Positions 46,795 through 59,557 of a stretch of DNA of 64,000 bases are shown here, in pieces. The stretch comes from Kiritimatiellia bacterium (GTDB lineage Bacteria > Verrucomicrobiota > Kiritimatiellia > CAIVKH01): positions 1 to 64,000 of the forward strand of contig JAOSKE010000004.1 of the NCBI GenBank assembly GCA_027493775.1, in the 5' to 3' direction. A model generated the notes under the pieces. That model was not told the origin of the DNA. It searched no databases and saw nothing but the letters and a program-made list of their open reading frames with translations. A program made the position numbers and the translations under genes. Within the stretch, counting starts at the first letter, position 1; the number at the start of each line of letters is the position of its first letter.

Positions 46795-46815
46795 CTCGGT
46801 GTCTCTCTGTTCGGA

Positions 46816-47509
46816 TTAGTGAGACGACTCGCCATCTCGAATAACCGTTGAATTGAGCGCCATACCGCGAAATAGGATTCGCACTTCGTTGGTCTTGTAC
46901 GGTTGCCACGAACCATCCCCACACTGTATCTCCATCAGTTGTCGGCCGTTGACCTCGCAGCCCTCGCGATGCGGCAAAGATGGGAACAGACTTCCGCCGC
47001 CGATGATATCCGGGACCGCCATAGCGGTTTTCGGCGTTGATCACCCACTGCCCCTTGTTGAGGAATTGATCCGCCAAGTAGCTGTAGTCTCCGGGAATAC
47101 TTCTGTCGTAGCAGGGATCGCTTGCCGAGAGCCGCCGCTCCCGGACGCCTCGCCCCTCAAAATCTGCTCCTGAAGGTTCAAGATACCCCCAGAAGTAGGC
47201 CCAGTCTCCTGCCCATGTTACCTCGTTTCTTTCATGAACGCTGTGCTCCCCCGTCGGCAGGATGCACAACTTGCCGGAGGCCTTGTGATTCTTATCGCAT
47301 CCGTCGGATGAGTTCCTCAGCGTGACGTCGCTCCGTGCGCAGACGTCGTCGGGGATCGGGATGCTGACCTGCACATCGCGGCATTCGCCCTCGCTGATCG
47401 TCAGGCTGCCGCTGTCGGGCGAGGGATGAAGCTCGGAACAGCGCTCGGCGGTCACCGTCCAATCAATGTCGGCTGGTGGCTTACCCGGCTTGCTGTGGCA
47501 GTACTTCAT
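46816..47509 (-). CDS. Family B protein B1 (one frameshift)
   Basis: About 230 residues. Conserved Cys pattern: YCHSKPG, ERC, GECRDV, DDVCARSD, SSDGCDKNH, KLCILPTGEHS, then LEPSGADFEGRGVRERRLS, DPCYD, FLNKGQW, IGGGSLFPSL, CEVNGRQLMEIQCGDGSWQPY. The frame breaks at GGG 47012-47014 (CCC in the gene); removing one base gives the ending at 46816 that matches the paralogues. There is no obvious signal peptide from the ATG at 47509; similarity to B0 starts a few codons earlier, so the start may be non-ATG. No family recognised. Confidence 0.65.
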
Positions 47510-47531
47510 CGGCCACTCGACTGACGCGGGA

Positions 47532-48450
47532 TTACGGGGGGCGGGGCATCGTCCGGCGAGGCTACCGGCGCCGCGCTCTCGCCGTGGTAGTCCGGGTGCG
47601 TGACGTTGCCGACCATCGACCATGGCCATGTGTTGAGAGGTGCAGGAACATAACCCCTTTCTGTTGACATATCCTGGAAGCCATATCCTGGCGGACATGC
47701 TGAATAGAATAGATACCAGCGATTGCCGGTTCCTCCGTATTCAGGATGAGTCAGTAACCGCGCGATTACGTCCCTCGCGGGTTCATCCTCGGCGTGAAAT
47801 GTAATACTCCCCCTCGGTGTGCGCAGTGTTGTTGGCACGATCCGCGCAGATGTTTGCGCTTGGACTGCCTTCAGCACAGCCTCCAGCGCCTTAATGTTGG
47901 TGGCATTGCTGACCGAAACGCTTATGGGCTGACTCAGCAGTGGTTGCACCTCTTTCCACTCACCGGTTCGACTCTTTACCGAAGTACCAACAATGCAAGG
48001 ACCCGCCACCGTTTCAATAACGGTAAACCGACCTGGATTGTCGCTTTTATTGTATTCGGTCACGATTTCCCGAATCGCCGTCAAGATGTTCGTCGGTTCG
48101 CCCGTAGCCGGATCTACTGTGAAGCGGGCGGGAAAGTAGCAGTAACGAGAGGCAATATCCGAAGAAGGAGTGCAGTTTGTCAGAGCATCGAGTGTGGGAC
48201 GACTCATCCGCGCAATGTCCACCAAGTCGTCTGGATGCTCAAAAACCGGCCCTTCGTAGGATATTCCTACACCGTAACGGCACCCCAGTAACCAAGCCAC
48301 CCACTCCAAGGGGTTTGGAGTATTCGCCACAATAATCTGTTCCTCGGCGCGGGAAACGCCAAGCGGCACGGCGCAAGACAAGAGTATGGCCATCCGCACA
48401 TGGGCGAGTATGATCTTGGCCTTAAGGTGAAATATTCGCTGGTGCATCAT
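47532..48450 (-). CDS. Family A secreted protein (A1, one base excess near the end)
   Basis: About 305 residues; signal peptide ending near LGVSRA. It has the same blocks as A2 and A3: RYGVGISYEGPVFEHPDDLVD, RYCYFPARFTVD, DNPGRFTVIETVAGPCIV, the STN-like ISVSVSNATNIKALEAVL...GSITFHAEDEPARDVIARLL, and FYSACPPGYGFQ, GNVTHPDYHGES. A2 stops after DDTPPP; here a G6 run at 47536-47541 (G5 in A2) shifts the frame past that stop to 47506. I place the stop at 47532. Its start overlaps the end of B0 by 29 bases. Confidence 0.65.
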
Positions 48451-49189
48451 CGGAACTCGCGTTGTTTCTTCGCACAGTTGCTTGGCTGGGTTCTGCAGGG
48501 ATATCGATTCTTATCGTATTTACCCAGTAGCGGCGCCACGACCCATCGTCGCACAAAATCTCCATGGCTTGAGTCGCGACCACTGTGCAAGTTGTTGGCC
48601 GCCGTGGATGGGGAAACAGGGACCCGCCGCCAATGCGATCTGGATGTTGGTACATATTGCCAGATGCGATCATCCATTCCTTTCCATCTTGAAGAAAATA
48701 CTTGTTTGCTGCGTATGGCACCGATCCCTCAATATCCGGATTATAGCACTCATCAACGATAGACAGCCGCCTTTCCCTGACCACGCGACCTGAAAAGTCG
48801 GCAGTGAGCGGCTCCAAGAAGCCATCAAATAGAGCGAACTGATCACCCAGTGACGACATTTCCCGTCCTTTACACACACTGTGTTCCCCTGTTGGCAGAA
48901 TACAAATGTTTCCCGAGTCGTTATGCGTCCTGGCGCATGCGGTGGCTGAAACGGTGAACACGGCGTCTTGTCGGGCGCAGACGTCGTCTCGTGCCGTGAC
49001 CGTCATGTTGATCTGGGGTTCGCAGCCCCCGCCGCTGCGGAGGAAGCTGCCAGCGATCAGGCTGGCAATCGGTGGTGGGCTGCAACTATTCTGAATAAGC
49101 GTCCACGACCCGGCAGCCGGGTCGCCCCATTCGTGACATATTTTGATTGGCCACGGCTTGCTTTCTCCCGCTCTAATAACTGTGTACAT
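48422..49189 (-). CDS. Family B protein B0
   Basis: 255 residues, intact frame. It shares with B1-B3 the motifs WPIKICHEWG, DDVCARQDAVF, CILPTGEHSVCK, LEPLTADFSGRVVRERRLS, IGGGSLFPHP, CTVVATQAMEILCDDGSWRRY and the end NASSDDAP. An insert with GGGCEPQINM makes it longer than B1. Twelve or more Cys suggest an exported, disulfide-bonded protein, though no clear signal peptide follows the ATG at 49189. First gene of the tandem array; no A gene precedes it. Confidence 0.65.
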   Translation of the reverse strand: MYTVIRAGESKPWPIKICHEWGDPAAGSWTLIQNSCSPPPIASLIAGSFLRSGGGCEPQINMTVTARDDVCARQDAVFTVSATACARTHNDSGNICILPTGEHSVCKGREMSSLGDQFALFDGFLEPLTADFSGRVVRERRLSIVDECYNPDIEGSVPYAANKYFLQDGKEWMIASGNMYQHPDRIGGGSLFPHPRRPTTCTVVATQAMEILCDDGSWRRYWVNTIRIDIPAEPSQATVRRNNASSDDAPANISP

Positions 49190-49347
49190 GGGGACGCGGA
49201 CACTGAGGTCGCAATTTCTCCCGTTGGCTGGTTATTCTGGCCGTGCAAGCGGTGTGCGTCAAGTTCTCAAAAGTACTCTGGCATTTCCGTTTGATTGATC
49301 GTATGGCTCTGTTTCTTGGGGCGGTATGTGGCCCCTGGCTTTGCCGA

Positions 49348-51009
49348 TTACGAGGCGCTGAGGCGGGAGAGGAGTTGGGAGATGTAGGGGAGGAGTTGCT
49401 TTTTGCGGCTGACGACGCCTTCCATTTGGAAGAGAGCGTCTTTGGTTTCGGGGTAGTCTATGGCCTCTTTTACGTCGTCGTTGCCTTCGATCATCAGAAG
49501 GCTGGCTTGGCGGGTGATATCGGTGATCATTAGGACAGCGAAATCAACGCCTTCTTTACTGACGAGTTTGCGAAGGGCCTGTTCAAGGGGCTCGCGATGG
49601 GCGTCGAAGTGCGTGAGGTCGAGCTCTTCAATCTGGGCAATGGTAAATCGCCAGTCGCCTTCGGTGTATTGCTTGCAGTCCATGGATACGGCCTGCTCCG
49701 CAGAGTTTAATTCCAGAACGGAGCCGGCAGCGAAGATGCGCTCGGCATATTTTTGCAGATCAATTTCACAGTGATCGGCAAGCCAGTGGAGCAGACGCTC
49801 GTCCTGGTCCGTTGTGGTGGGAGATTTCAACAACAGGGTGTCGGTGATGATTCCGGCGGCGAGGCATAGTCCGATATTGCCCGGCGGCGGCGCCTGTCGG
49901 TGGTACATAAATTTTGTGACAATGCTGCTCGTGGAACCGATCGGCTCATTGATAAAACGAATCGGCTCGCGCGAGATGAGACCACCGCCGAGTCGGTGGT
50001 GGTCAATCACTTCAAGTATCTCCGCTTGATCCGCACCGGTCACGGCCTGTGCAAATTCGTTGTGGTCAACGAGGATGATTCTGGGCCGTGGCGGGTTGAC
50101 GAGGTCGGACTTTGAAAATACGCCAACGAGATCGCCGTCGTCGTCCATCACGGGGAAGAGATCCTGATTGACCGTGCGCACCTCGCGCGCGACTTGCTCC
50201 ACGCGAGCGGTGTCCAATACGCGCGTGAAGTTCGTTTGCACCGCAGATGCAATGGACTTGGCGCTGCGCAGCAGCAGAGTGGTGGTTGCGGTGTCGTGCG
50301 GGCTGTAGAGAATATTGACGCCACGCTTGTGCGCTTCCTTGAGCAGGTCTTCTGCGAGCGTGTAGCCGCCGGTGACGATAAGCACGCGCACGCCGTACTC
50401 GATGGCGATTTTGTGTACGGTCGGTCTATCGCCGGTGACGATGAGACACTGTTCTGCTGGCAGTTGTTTCATCCGTTGTTCAAATCCGCGCGCACTCATG
50501 GCCGCGACCATCGCGGTGAGTGGTTGCGCCGTGTCCGGTGTTGCTGCGTTTCCGAATGTGCCTTCAAGCACTTCAACGATGCGGCGGGGCGTTGTCTCGA
50601 CGACGCGCGAGTCGGCTTCGGGGTGATGTTCGGGTAGAACCATTTCCATAAGCTGGTAGAAGTTGACGAGTCCGCAGAGTTTTTTGTTGTCGTCTAGGAC
50701 GGGGATTACGCGCACGTGTTTTTGCTGCATTCGACGGTAAATGGAATAGATCGTTTCGTCGGTAGTCGTAGTGAATACTTCGTGACGTGCGATCTGTCCG
50801 ATGGTGGGGCGGACATCCATTACCAGTCGCGGGGGCGGGAGTCCGGACTCGTTTAAAATAAACTGCGTGCGCGCGTTGATACCGCCGCAACAGGCCGCTT
50901 CTGCGTTTTCATTTTTGTGTTCGCGCAGAAACCAGGCGTAGCCGATGGCGGAACAAATCGCATCGGGGTCGGGATTTTTGTGGCCGATCACATAAATGGG
51001 AGCGCTCAT
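49348..51009 (-). CDS. ppaC: CBS/DRTGG-domain manganese-dependent inorganic pyrophosphatase
   Basis: Family II pyrophosphatase, hydrolysing PPi to phosphate in the cytoplasm. The DHH domain begins at the start (GHKNPDPDAICSAIGYAWF), is interrupted by a CBS pair (FTTTTDETIYSIYRRMQQKHVRVIPVLDDNKK; DLFPVMDDDGDLVGVFSKSDL) with a DRTGG domain between (CLIVTGDRPTVHKIAIEYGVRVL), then resumes with VIDHHRLGG; the C-terminal DHHA2 domain ends in SRKKQLLPYISQLL. About 553 residues, usual for CBS-PPases, which are controlled by adenine nucleotides. I chose ATG 51009, 30 codons inside the open frame, because the fold starts there. Divergent from the pullulanase gene. Confidence 0.9.
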   Translation of the reverse strand: MSAPIYVIGHKNPDPDAICSAIGYAWFLREHKNENAEAACCGGINARTQFILNESGLPPPRLVMDVRPTIGQIARHEVFTTTTDETIYSIYRRMQQKHVRVIPVLDDNKKLCGLVNFYQLMEMVLPEHHPEADSRVVETTPRRIVEVLEGTFGNAATPDTAQPLTAMVAAMSARGFEQRMKQLPAEQCLIVTGDRPTVHKIAIEYGVRVLIVTGGYTLAEDLLKEAHKRGVNILYSPHDTATTTLLLRSAKSIASAVQTNFTRVLDTARVEQVAREVRTVNQDLFPVMDDDGDLVGVFSKSDLVNPPRPRIILVDHNEFAQAVTGADQAEILEVIDHHRLGGGLISREPIRFINEPIGSTSSIVTKFMYHRQAPPPGNIGLCLAAGIITDTLLLKSPTTTDQDERLLHWLADHCEIDLQKYAERIFAAGSVLELNSAEQAVSMDCKQYTEGDWRFTIAQIEELDLTHFDAHREPLEQALRKLVSKEGVDFAVLMITDITRQASLLMIEGNDDVKEAIDYPETKDALFQMEGVVSRKKQLLPYISQLLSRLSAS

Positions 51010-51112
51010 GGCGGGCACTCTAGCAGAACTGTTGAAAGAGGGCGAGAGGCGCGAAGTGGAATTGATTCGGCGCGGACGACTGGTATGATCGGAACTCACC
51101 TTGGAGAATACG

Positions 51113-53030
51113 ATGACGCTTGCACCATTTGATTCAGCCGCCTTCCGCCGTCGGTTTCACTATTCCGGCAACGACCTCGGTGTGACGTGGAGTCGCGAGA
51201 AGAGCAAGTTCCGCCTGTGGGCGCCACTGGCCGATGAGGTGCATCTTGTTTTGTATAAGGACGGACTGGGCGGGTCCCAAGGTTGGACTGTGGCCGATGA
51301 AGCGCGGCAGGCAGGGAACGTGGGCGCGTTCGGTTGAAGGCGACTGGGCAGGGGTGTTTTATACCTATCGCGTTCGACACGGAGAAAAAATCGAAGAGGC
51401 GGTGGACCCGTATGCGAAGGCCGTCGGCGCCAATGGACAGCGCGGAATGATTGTAAATCTCGCGAAGAGCAATCCGACGGGGTGGGCGACGGATCGCAAG
51501 CCGAAGTTTTCCGAACCAACGGATGCGGTGATTTACGAGTTGCACATTCGCGACGCAACCATCCACGCATCCGCCGGGGCCAGGCACAAGGGCAAGTTCA
51601 TTGGTCTCACCGAACGCGGCCTGCGCAACGGCGCGGGGCTAGACCACTTAAAGGAGCTGGGCATTACGCACCTGCACCTGTTGCCCGCGTTCGACTACGC
51701 CAGCGTGGATGAGACGAAGCCGAAGAAGCCGCAGTACAACTGGGGCTATGATCCGCAGAACTACAACGTGCCGGAAGGCTCGTATTCCACCAATCCGTTC
51801 GATGGCGCTGTTCGCATCCGCGAGTTCAAGCAGATGGTTCGTGCGCTGCACCGCGCGGGAATTCGAGTGGTGATGGACGTGGTCTATAACCACACGTATC
51901 GCGGGGGCGACTCGCATTTTCACAAGATTGTGCCGGGGTATTATCATCGGCAGGACGCACAGGGCGGTTTTTCAAACGGCTCCGGCTGCGGCAACGAAGT
52001 CGCTTCGGATCGTTCGATGGTTCGCAAGATGATGGTGGATTCGCTGGTCTATTGGGCGCGCGAGTATCACGTGGACGGTTTCCGTTTTGACCTGATGGGG
52101 CTGCACGATATCGAAACGATGCAGGAGATTCGTCGGGCGTTGGATCGCGTGGACAAAACAATCCTTCTTTATGGGGAAGGATGGACCGGCGGCGACTCGC
52201 CGCTACCTTTTAAGAAGAGGGCGATGAAGACCAACGTCCGGAAGCTCGACCGTGTTGCCGCGTTCAGCGATACGATTCGCGACGGCATCAAGGGCACGGT
52301 GCAGGACCACAAGAAGGGCGGTTTTGTTCAGGGCGTGGCAGGGTTTGAGGAAACGATCAAGAGCGGTGTGGTCGCTTCGGTGAAGCACCCGCAGGTGAAG
52401 TATCCGAAAGGCGATGACTGGCGCGGGCCGTGGGCGGATGAGCCGTGGCGCTGTGTCACCTATAACTCGTGTCACGACAACCACGCGCTCTGGGACAAGC
52501 TCGCGCTGACCACGAAGCGCGCGTCGGAGCCGCTCCTAATTAAAATGAACAAACTCGCCGCCGCAATCGTGCTTACGTCGCAGGGAATTTCCTTTCTTCA
52601 CGCGGGGGAGGAGTTCGCGCGGGAGAAGAAGGGCGTTGAGAACAGCTACAACAAGCCGGATTCGATCAATGCGATTGATTGGCGACGCAAGAAAAGGTTC
52701 GCCGACCTCTTTTCCTATTATCGTGGATTGATTGCGCTACGAAAATCCATTCCTGAATTTCGATTGTCGAGTGCGGAAGATATCCGCCGCCGGCTGGTCT
52801 TCCTTCCGAACACGCCGCCGGGCGTTATCGCGTTTTCGATTGCCGGGGCCGAGCGCAACGTTGTTGTCGCGTACAACTCCAACCGCCGCGCCGCGTCGCT
52901 GATGTTGCCGCGCGCAAGGTGGGGCGTGGTGGTTGACGAGTCGGTCGCGGGGACGCGGATTTTGCGCCGCGTGGACGGCGGAACGATTTCGCTTCCGCCG
53001 GTCAGCGCGTTTGTCGCGATTGCGTGCTGA
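51113..53030 (+). CDS. pulA: Type I pullulanase (glycogen debranching; one frameshift)
   Basis: GH13 debranching enzyme cutting alpha-1,6 links in glycogen or pullulan, about 638 residues. N-terminal CBM48-like domain (FRLWAPLADEVHLVLYKDG), then the barrel with YNWGYDPQNYNVPEGSY, the catalytic regions VVMDVVYNHT, VDGFRFDLMGLHD (nucleophile Asp), LYGEGWTGG (acid Glu) and SCHDNHALWDKL. No signal peptide, so cytosolic. ATG 51113 has GGAG at good distance. The frame breaks near 51292 (GTGGCC): one G fewer gives VPMKRGRQGTW as in the family. The divergent pyrophosphatase fits a sugar-nucleotide/glycogen context only loosely. Confidence 0.88.
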
Positions 53031-53155
53031 TGGCAGGAAGAATAAACACCTTGATATCAAGATATTGTCCATTTTGCATTTAAAATCCGTTTTATCGAAT
53101 GGCGACAAAAATTGTCCGCGATTCCAAATATTTTCACTTATTTGCTGCGTGCATC

Positions 53156-53184
53156 TTGACGGTTCTTTGCGCGTCCTTTATGTA
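53156..53184 (+). promoter_or_regulatory. Sigma-70-type promoter of the act operon
   Basis: TTGACG (53156-53161), 17-base spacer, TATGTA (53179-53184), about 110 bases before actA. The preceding 120 bases are AT-rich and carry no gene. Confidence 0.55.
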
Positions 53185-53294
53185 TGGCCCGTTCGTTTTA
53201 GAAATGTGAATGCGATGTGATCGTACTGGGGCGATTACATTGTGCGCAAAGTGGGGAGTGCCTTGCGCGTGTGTAGAAGATTTTTAAATTCAAG

Positions 53295-53950
53295 ATGGCT
53301 CAAATTTTTCATCCAACTGCGAATGCCGTTGCGCGGTTGAGCATAGTTATCGTCGGCCTCGTCGTTATCGGTGGACTCGTAACGCTGGATCAGCTTACGC
53401 GCGCGCCCTATGGCACCGAGGTTGGTGTTGCCCGCGAGCAGCCTGTTCCGTTCAGCCACAAGCATCACTCGAACATGGGCATTGATTGCCGCTATTGCCA
53501 TACCTCAGTGGAAGACTCGTCGTTTGCGGGCATTCCTCCGACGAAGACGTGTATGAATTGCCACTCGATGATTTTTGCGGATCAGACGATTTTGGAGCCG
53601 GTACGCGAAAGCTGGAAGACGGGCGAGTCGTTGCAGTGGAACCGCGTGCACGATTTGCCGCAATTCGTTTATTTCAATCACAGCATTCACGTTGCGAAGG
53701 GTATTGGCTGTTCGACGTGCCACGGACGGGTGGACGAGATGCCGCTTACACGCAAAGAGAACACGCTTTATATGGGCTGGTGCCTTGATTGCCATCGCGC
53801 GCCGGAGAATTTTGTCCGTCCGAAGGACAAGGTTTTCGATATGGCGTGGACACCGCCTGCGAATCAGGCCGAGGTGGGGAAGGAACTGCTGAAGGAATAC
53901 AAGGTGGATACCGCGCATTACCGGATGCTGGATTGCTACTTATGTCACCG

Positions 53951-53954
<4 letters not shown>
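53295..53954 (+). CDS. actA: Alternative complex III, pentahaem cytochrome c subunit ActA
   Basis: 219 residues. One N-terminal membrane helix (about 14-34) then five C-x-x-C-H haem motifs: CRYCH, CMNCH, CSTCH, CLDCH and CYLCH at the very end. This number and the terminal position of the last haem match ActA of alternative complex III (quinol:electron acceptor oxidoreductase). It faces the periplasm and relays electrons from ActB/ActE. Its stop overlaps the actB start (ATGA). Confidence 0.93.
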
Positions 53955-56984
<3,030 letters not shown>

Positions 56985-56985
<1 letters not shown>

Positions 56986-58371
56986 TGTCAGCGCCCGCTC
57001 AAGAGAACGTCGCGGGGTACAGTGAAATCCCCGAAGTTATTGACCTTGCTCATTCCTATGATTCGGCAACGGACAAGATCAATGACGTCATTCTGACAAA
57101 AAAAGACGCCGAAAGGCCTGTTGGTCATGATGGGGATTTGCTTCCTCATTGTGGGCCTGTTGTTCACCACCATTACGAAACTGGTCACAACCGGGATCGG
57201 CATTTGGGGAAACAACCAGCCGGTCGCGTGGGCCTTTGACATTGTCAATTTCGTCTGGTGGATCGGCATTGGCCATGCAGGCACGCTGATTTCGGCCATT
57301 TTGTTCCTGTTCCGTCAGGAGTGGCGCACCTCGATCAATCGTTTTGCGGAAGCAATGACGATTTTCGCGGTTATGTGCGCGGGGCTATACCCGCTGTTGC
57401 ACTTGGGTCGTCCGTGGTTGTTCTACTGGCTGTTCCCGTATCCGAACGTCATGCAGACCTGGCCGCAGTTCCGCAGTCCGTTGATGTGGGACGTGTTCGC
57501 GGTTTCGACTTATTTCACGATTTCCGTTTTGTTCTGGTACACCGGTCTGCTCCCCGACCTCGCAAGCTTGCGCGACCGCGCGAAGAGCCGCATTGCGCAG
57601 GTGATCACCGGCGTCGCAGCCCTCGGCTGGCGCGGCTCGGCCCGGCACTGGCAGCGCTACGACATCATTTATCTCCTCCTCGCGGGCCTTTCCACGCCGC
57701 TCGTGTTGTCCGTACACTCCATCGTGTCTTTGGACTTCGCCGTTGCGCAGTTGCCCGGCTGGCACACCACCATCTTCCCGCCGTACTTCGTCGCTGGCGC
57801 CGTGTATTCCGGATTTGCGATGGTCTTGACCTTCATGATCCCGGTTCGCGCGTTCTTCGGATTCAAGGATTTCGTCACACAGCGCCACCTCGACGCGATG
57901 TCCAAGGTCATGCTGGCGACCGGTTTGATTGTGCTCTACGGCTACGCCATGGAGGCGTTTGTCGGCCTTGTGTATAGCGGCAACCCGAACGAGTACTTCC
58001 AGATGCACAACCGCATGTTCGGTCCGTACGGCTGGAGCTATTGGATGCTGATTACGTGCAACGGCATCATTCCGCAGTTGCTGTGGCTGAAGCGCGTTCG
58101 CTTGAACCCCGTGCTGCTTTGGTTCATCACCATCGTCATCAACATCGGCATGTGGCTGGAGCGATTTGTCATCATCGTGATCAGCCTCCACCGCGATTTT
58201 GTGCCTTCATCGTGGGGGATGTATTTCCCGACGAAGTGGGACTTTGGAATGTTCATCGGCACGATGGGCTTTTTCGGCTTCATGATGTGCCTGTTTATCC
58301 GTTTCATTCCGATGTTCGCAGGATTTGAGCTGCGGGAATTGTTGCACAAGAAGAAGTCCCATTCCCACTAA
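56985..58371 (+). CDS. actC: Alternative complex III, NrfD-like membrane subunit ActC (one frameshift)
   Basis: About 462 residues. NrfD/PsrC-like protein with about ten transmembrane helices ([37 protein letters not shown] with the conserved Gly-His, [21 protein letters not shown], and so on) binding quinol. The start overlaps the actB stop by one base. The first 45 codons and the rest are in different frames; one base near 57117-57121 (CCTGTTGGTC) joins them. Without correction a TTG at 57121 could start the second part, but it would lack the N-terminal helix of the family. Confidence 0.9.
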
Positions 58372-58376
58372 CTGAC

Positions 58377-58967
58377 ATGAGCCATTCCAGTCCCCAATCA
58401 AATGTGTATGCCTTGGTGGCGGAGTATCCGACACCGGAAGCGTTGTTGACTGCGGCGGAGAAAGTCCGCGACGCGGGCTACAAGCGCGTGGATGCGCTGA
58501 CCCCGTTTCCGGTGCATGGCATTGTCGAGGCGTTGGGCCTGCCGAAGAGCCGGATGGCCGCGCTCGTTTTTTGCGCCGCGCTTTTCGGCGCGATCGGCGG
58601 CTTCTATCTGCAGGTCTGGCTGACCACGCAGCAGTATCCGCTCACGATTTCCGGGCGACCGTACTTCAGTTGGCCGAACTACATTCCCGTCACCTTCGAG
58701 TGCATGGTGCTCGCCGCCGGTTTGACGGCGTTTTTCGGGATGCTGATTCGCAACCGCCTGCCGCGCCCCTACCATCCGCTGTTCGCCACACGCGGAATTG
58801 AGGCTTCGACAACCGGCAAGTTCATGATTGTGGTGGAATCCACGGATCCTAAATTTGACGAAAAGGGAACGGAATCATTTTTGCGCTCGACCGGTGCGGA
58901 GTCTGTGAATGCGGCTCCCTTTGATGATTTTGGGCGGGATCAGGCGGCGGATGGCGCGGCGAAATAA
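58377..58967 (+). CDS. actD: Alternative complex III subunit ActD (DUF3341)
   Basis: 196 residues, intact. DUF3341 protein: N-terminal soluble part (YALVAEYPTPEALLTAAEKVRDAGYKR, a ferredoxin-like sequence-binding fold), the TPFPVHGI motif typical of ActD, two transmembrane helices (about 60-80 and 105-127) and a C-terminal soluble part. Structural subunit next to ActC. The next gene starts 4 bases after the stop. Confidence 0.92.
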   Translation: MSHSSPQSNVYALVAEYPTPEALLTAAEKVRDAGYKRVDALTPFPVHGIVEALGLPKSRMAALVFCAALFGAIGGFYLQVWLTTQQYPLTISGRPYFSWPNYIPVTFECMVLAAGLTAFFGMLIRNRLPRPYHPLFATRGIEASTTGKFMIVVESTDPKFDEKGTESFLRSTGAESVNAAPFDDFGRDQAADGAAK

Positions 58968-58971
58968 TCAG

Positions 58972-59553
58972 ATGCACAAATACCTTTCCATTTTATTGAT
59001 CGGTTTTGCCCTCGCGGGCAGCGGTTGTGAAATTCGCAAGGCGATGTACGACCAGCCGAAATATGAACCGTTGCAGAAGAGTGACTTCTTCGCCGATGGC
59101 CGCTCGTCGCGTCCGCTCATTGACGGCACCGTCGCGCGCGGCGAATTGCGCGATGACGAACTGTTGTACACCGGCAAGGAAAACGGCGAAGAAGCGAAAC
59201 GTTTCCCGTTCCCGATCACGAAGGAAGTTTTGCTCCGCGGCCAGGAGCGATACAACATTTACTGCACCCCGTGCCACGATTACGCTGGAACGGGGCGGGG
59301 GATGGTGGTGCAGCGCGGATTCAAACAGCCGACCTCTTTCCACGATCAGCGCCTCCGCGACTCCGCGCCCGGCTACTATTTCACCGTGATTACAGGCGGA
59401 TTCGGACAGATGCCGAGTTATGCGGATCAGGTTCCGGTCAAGGATCGCTGGGCGATTGCCGCATACATTCGCGCACTGCAACTGAGTCAGCATGCGACGG
59501 TGGATGATGTTCCCGAGTCGGAACGCGCACAATTTGAGACGGCGGCAAAGTAA
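58972..59553 (+). CDS. actE: Alternative complex III, monohaem cytochrome c lipoprotein ActE
   Basis: About 193 residues. Lipoprotein signal (LIGFALAGSGC), conserved MYDQPKYEPLQKSDFF segment, and one cytochrome c domain with CTPCHDYAGTG and a distal Met in GQMPSYAD. I chose the ATG at 58972 since the longer frame overlaps actD and lacks a signal. It probably hands electrons to ActA or to the oxidase. Confidence 0.92.
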   Translation: MHKYLSILLIGFALAGSGCEIRKAMYDQPKYEPLQKSDFFADGRSSRPLIDGTVARGELRDDELLYTGKENGEEAKRFPFPITKEVLLRGQERYNIYCTPCHDYAGTGRGMVVQRGFKQPTSFHDQRLRDSAPGYYFTVITGGFGQMPSYADQVPVKDRWAIAAYIRALQLSQHATVDDVPESERAQFETAAK

Positions 59554-59557
59554 TTTC

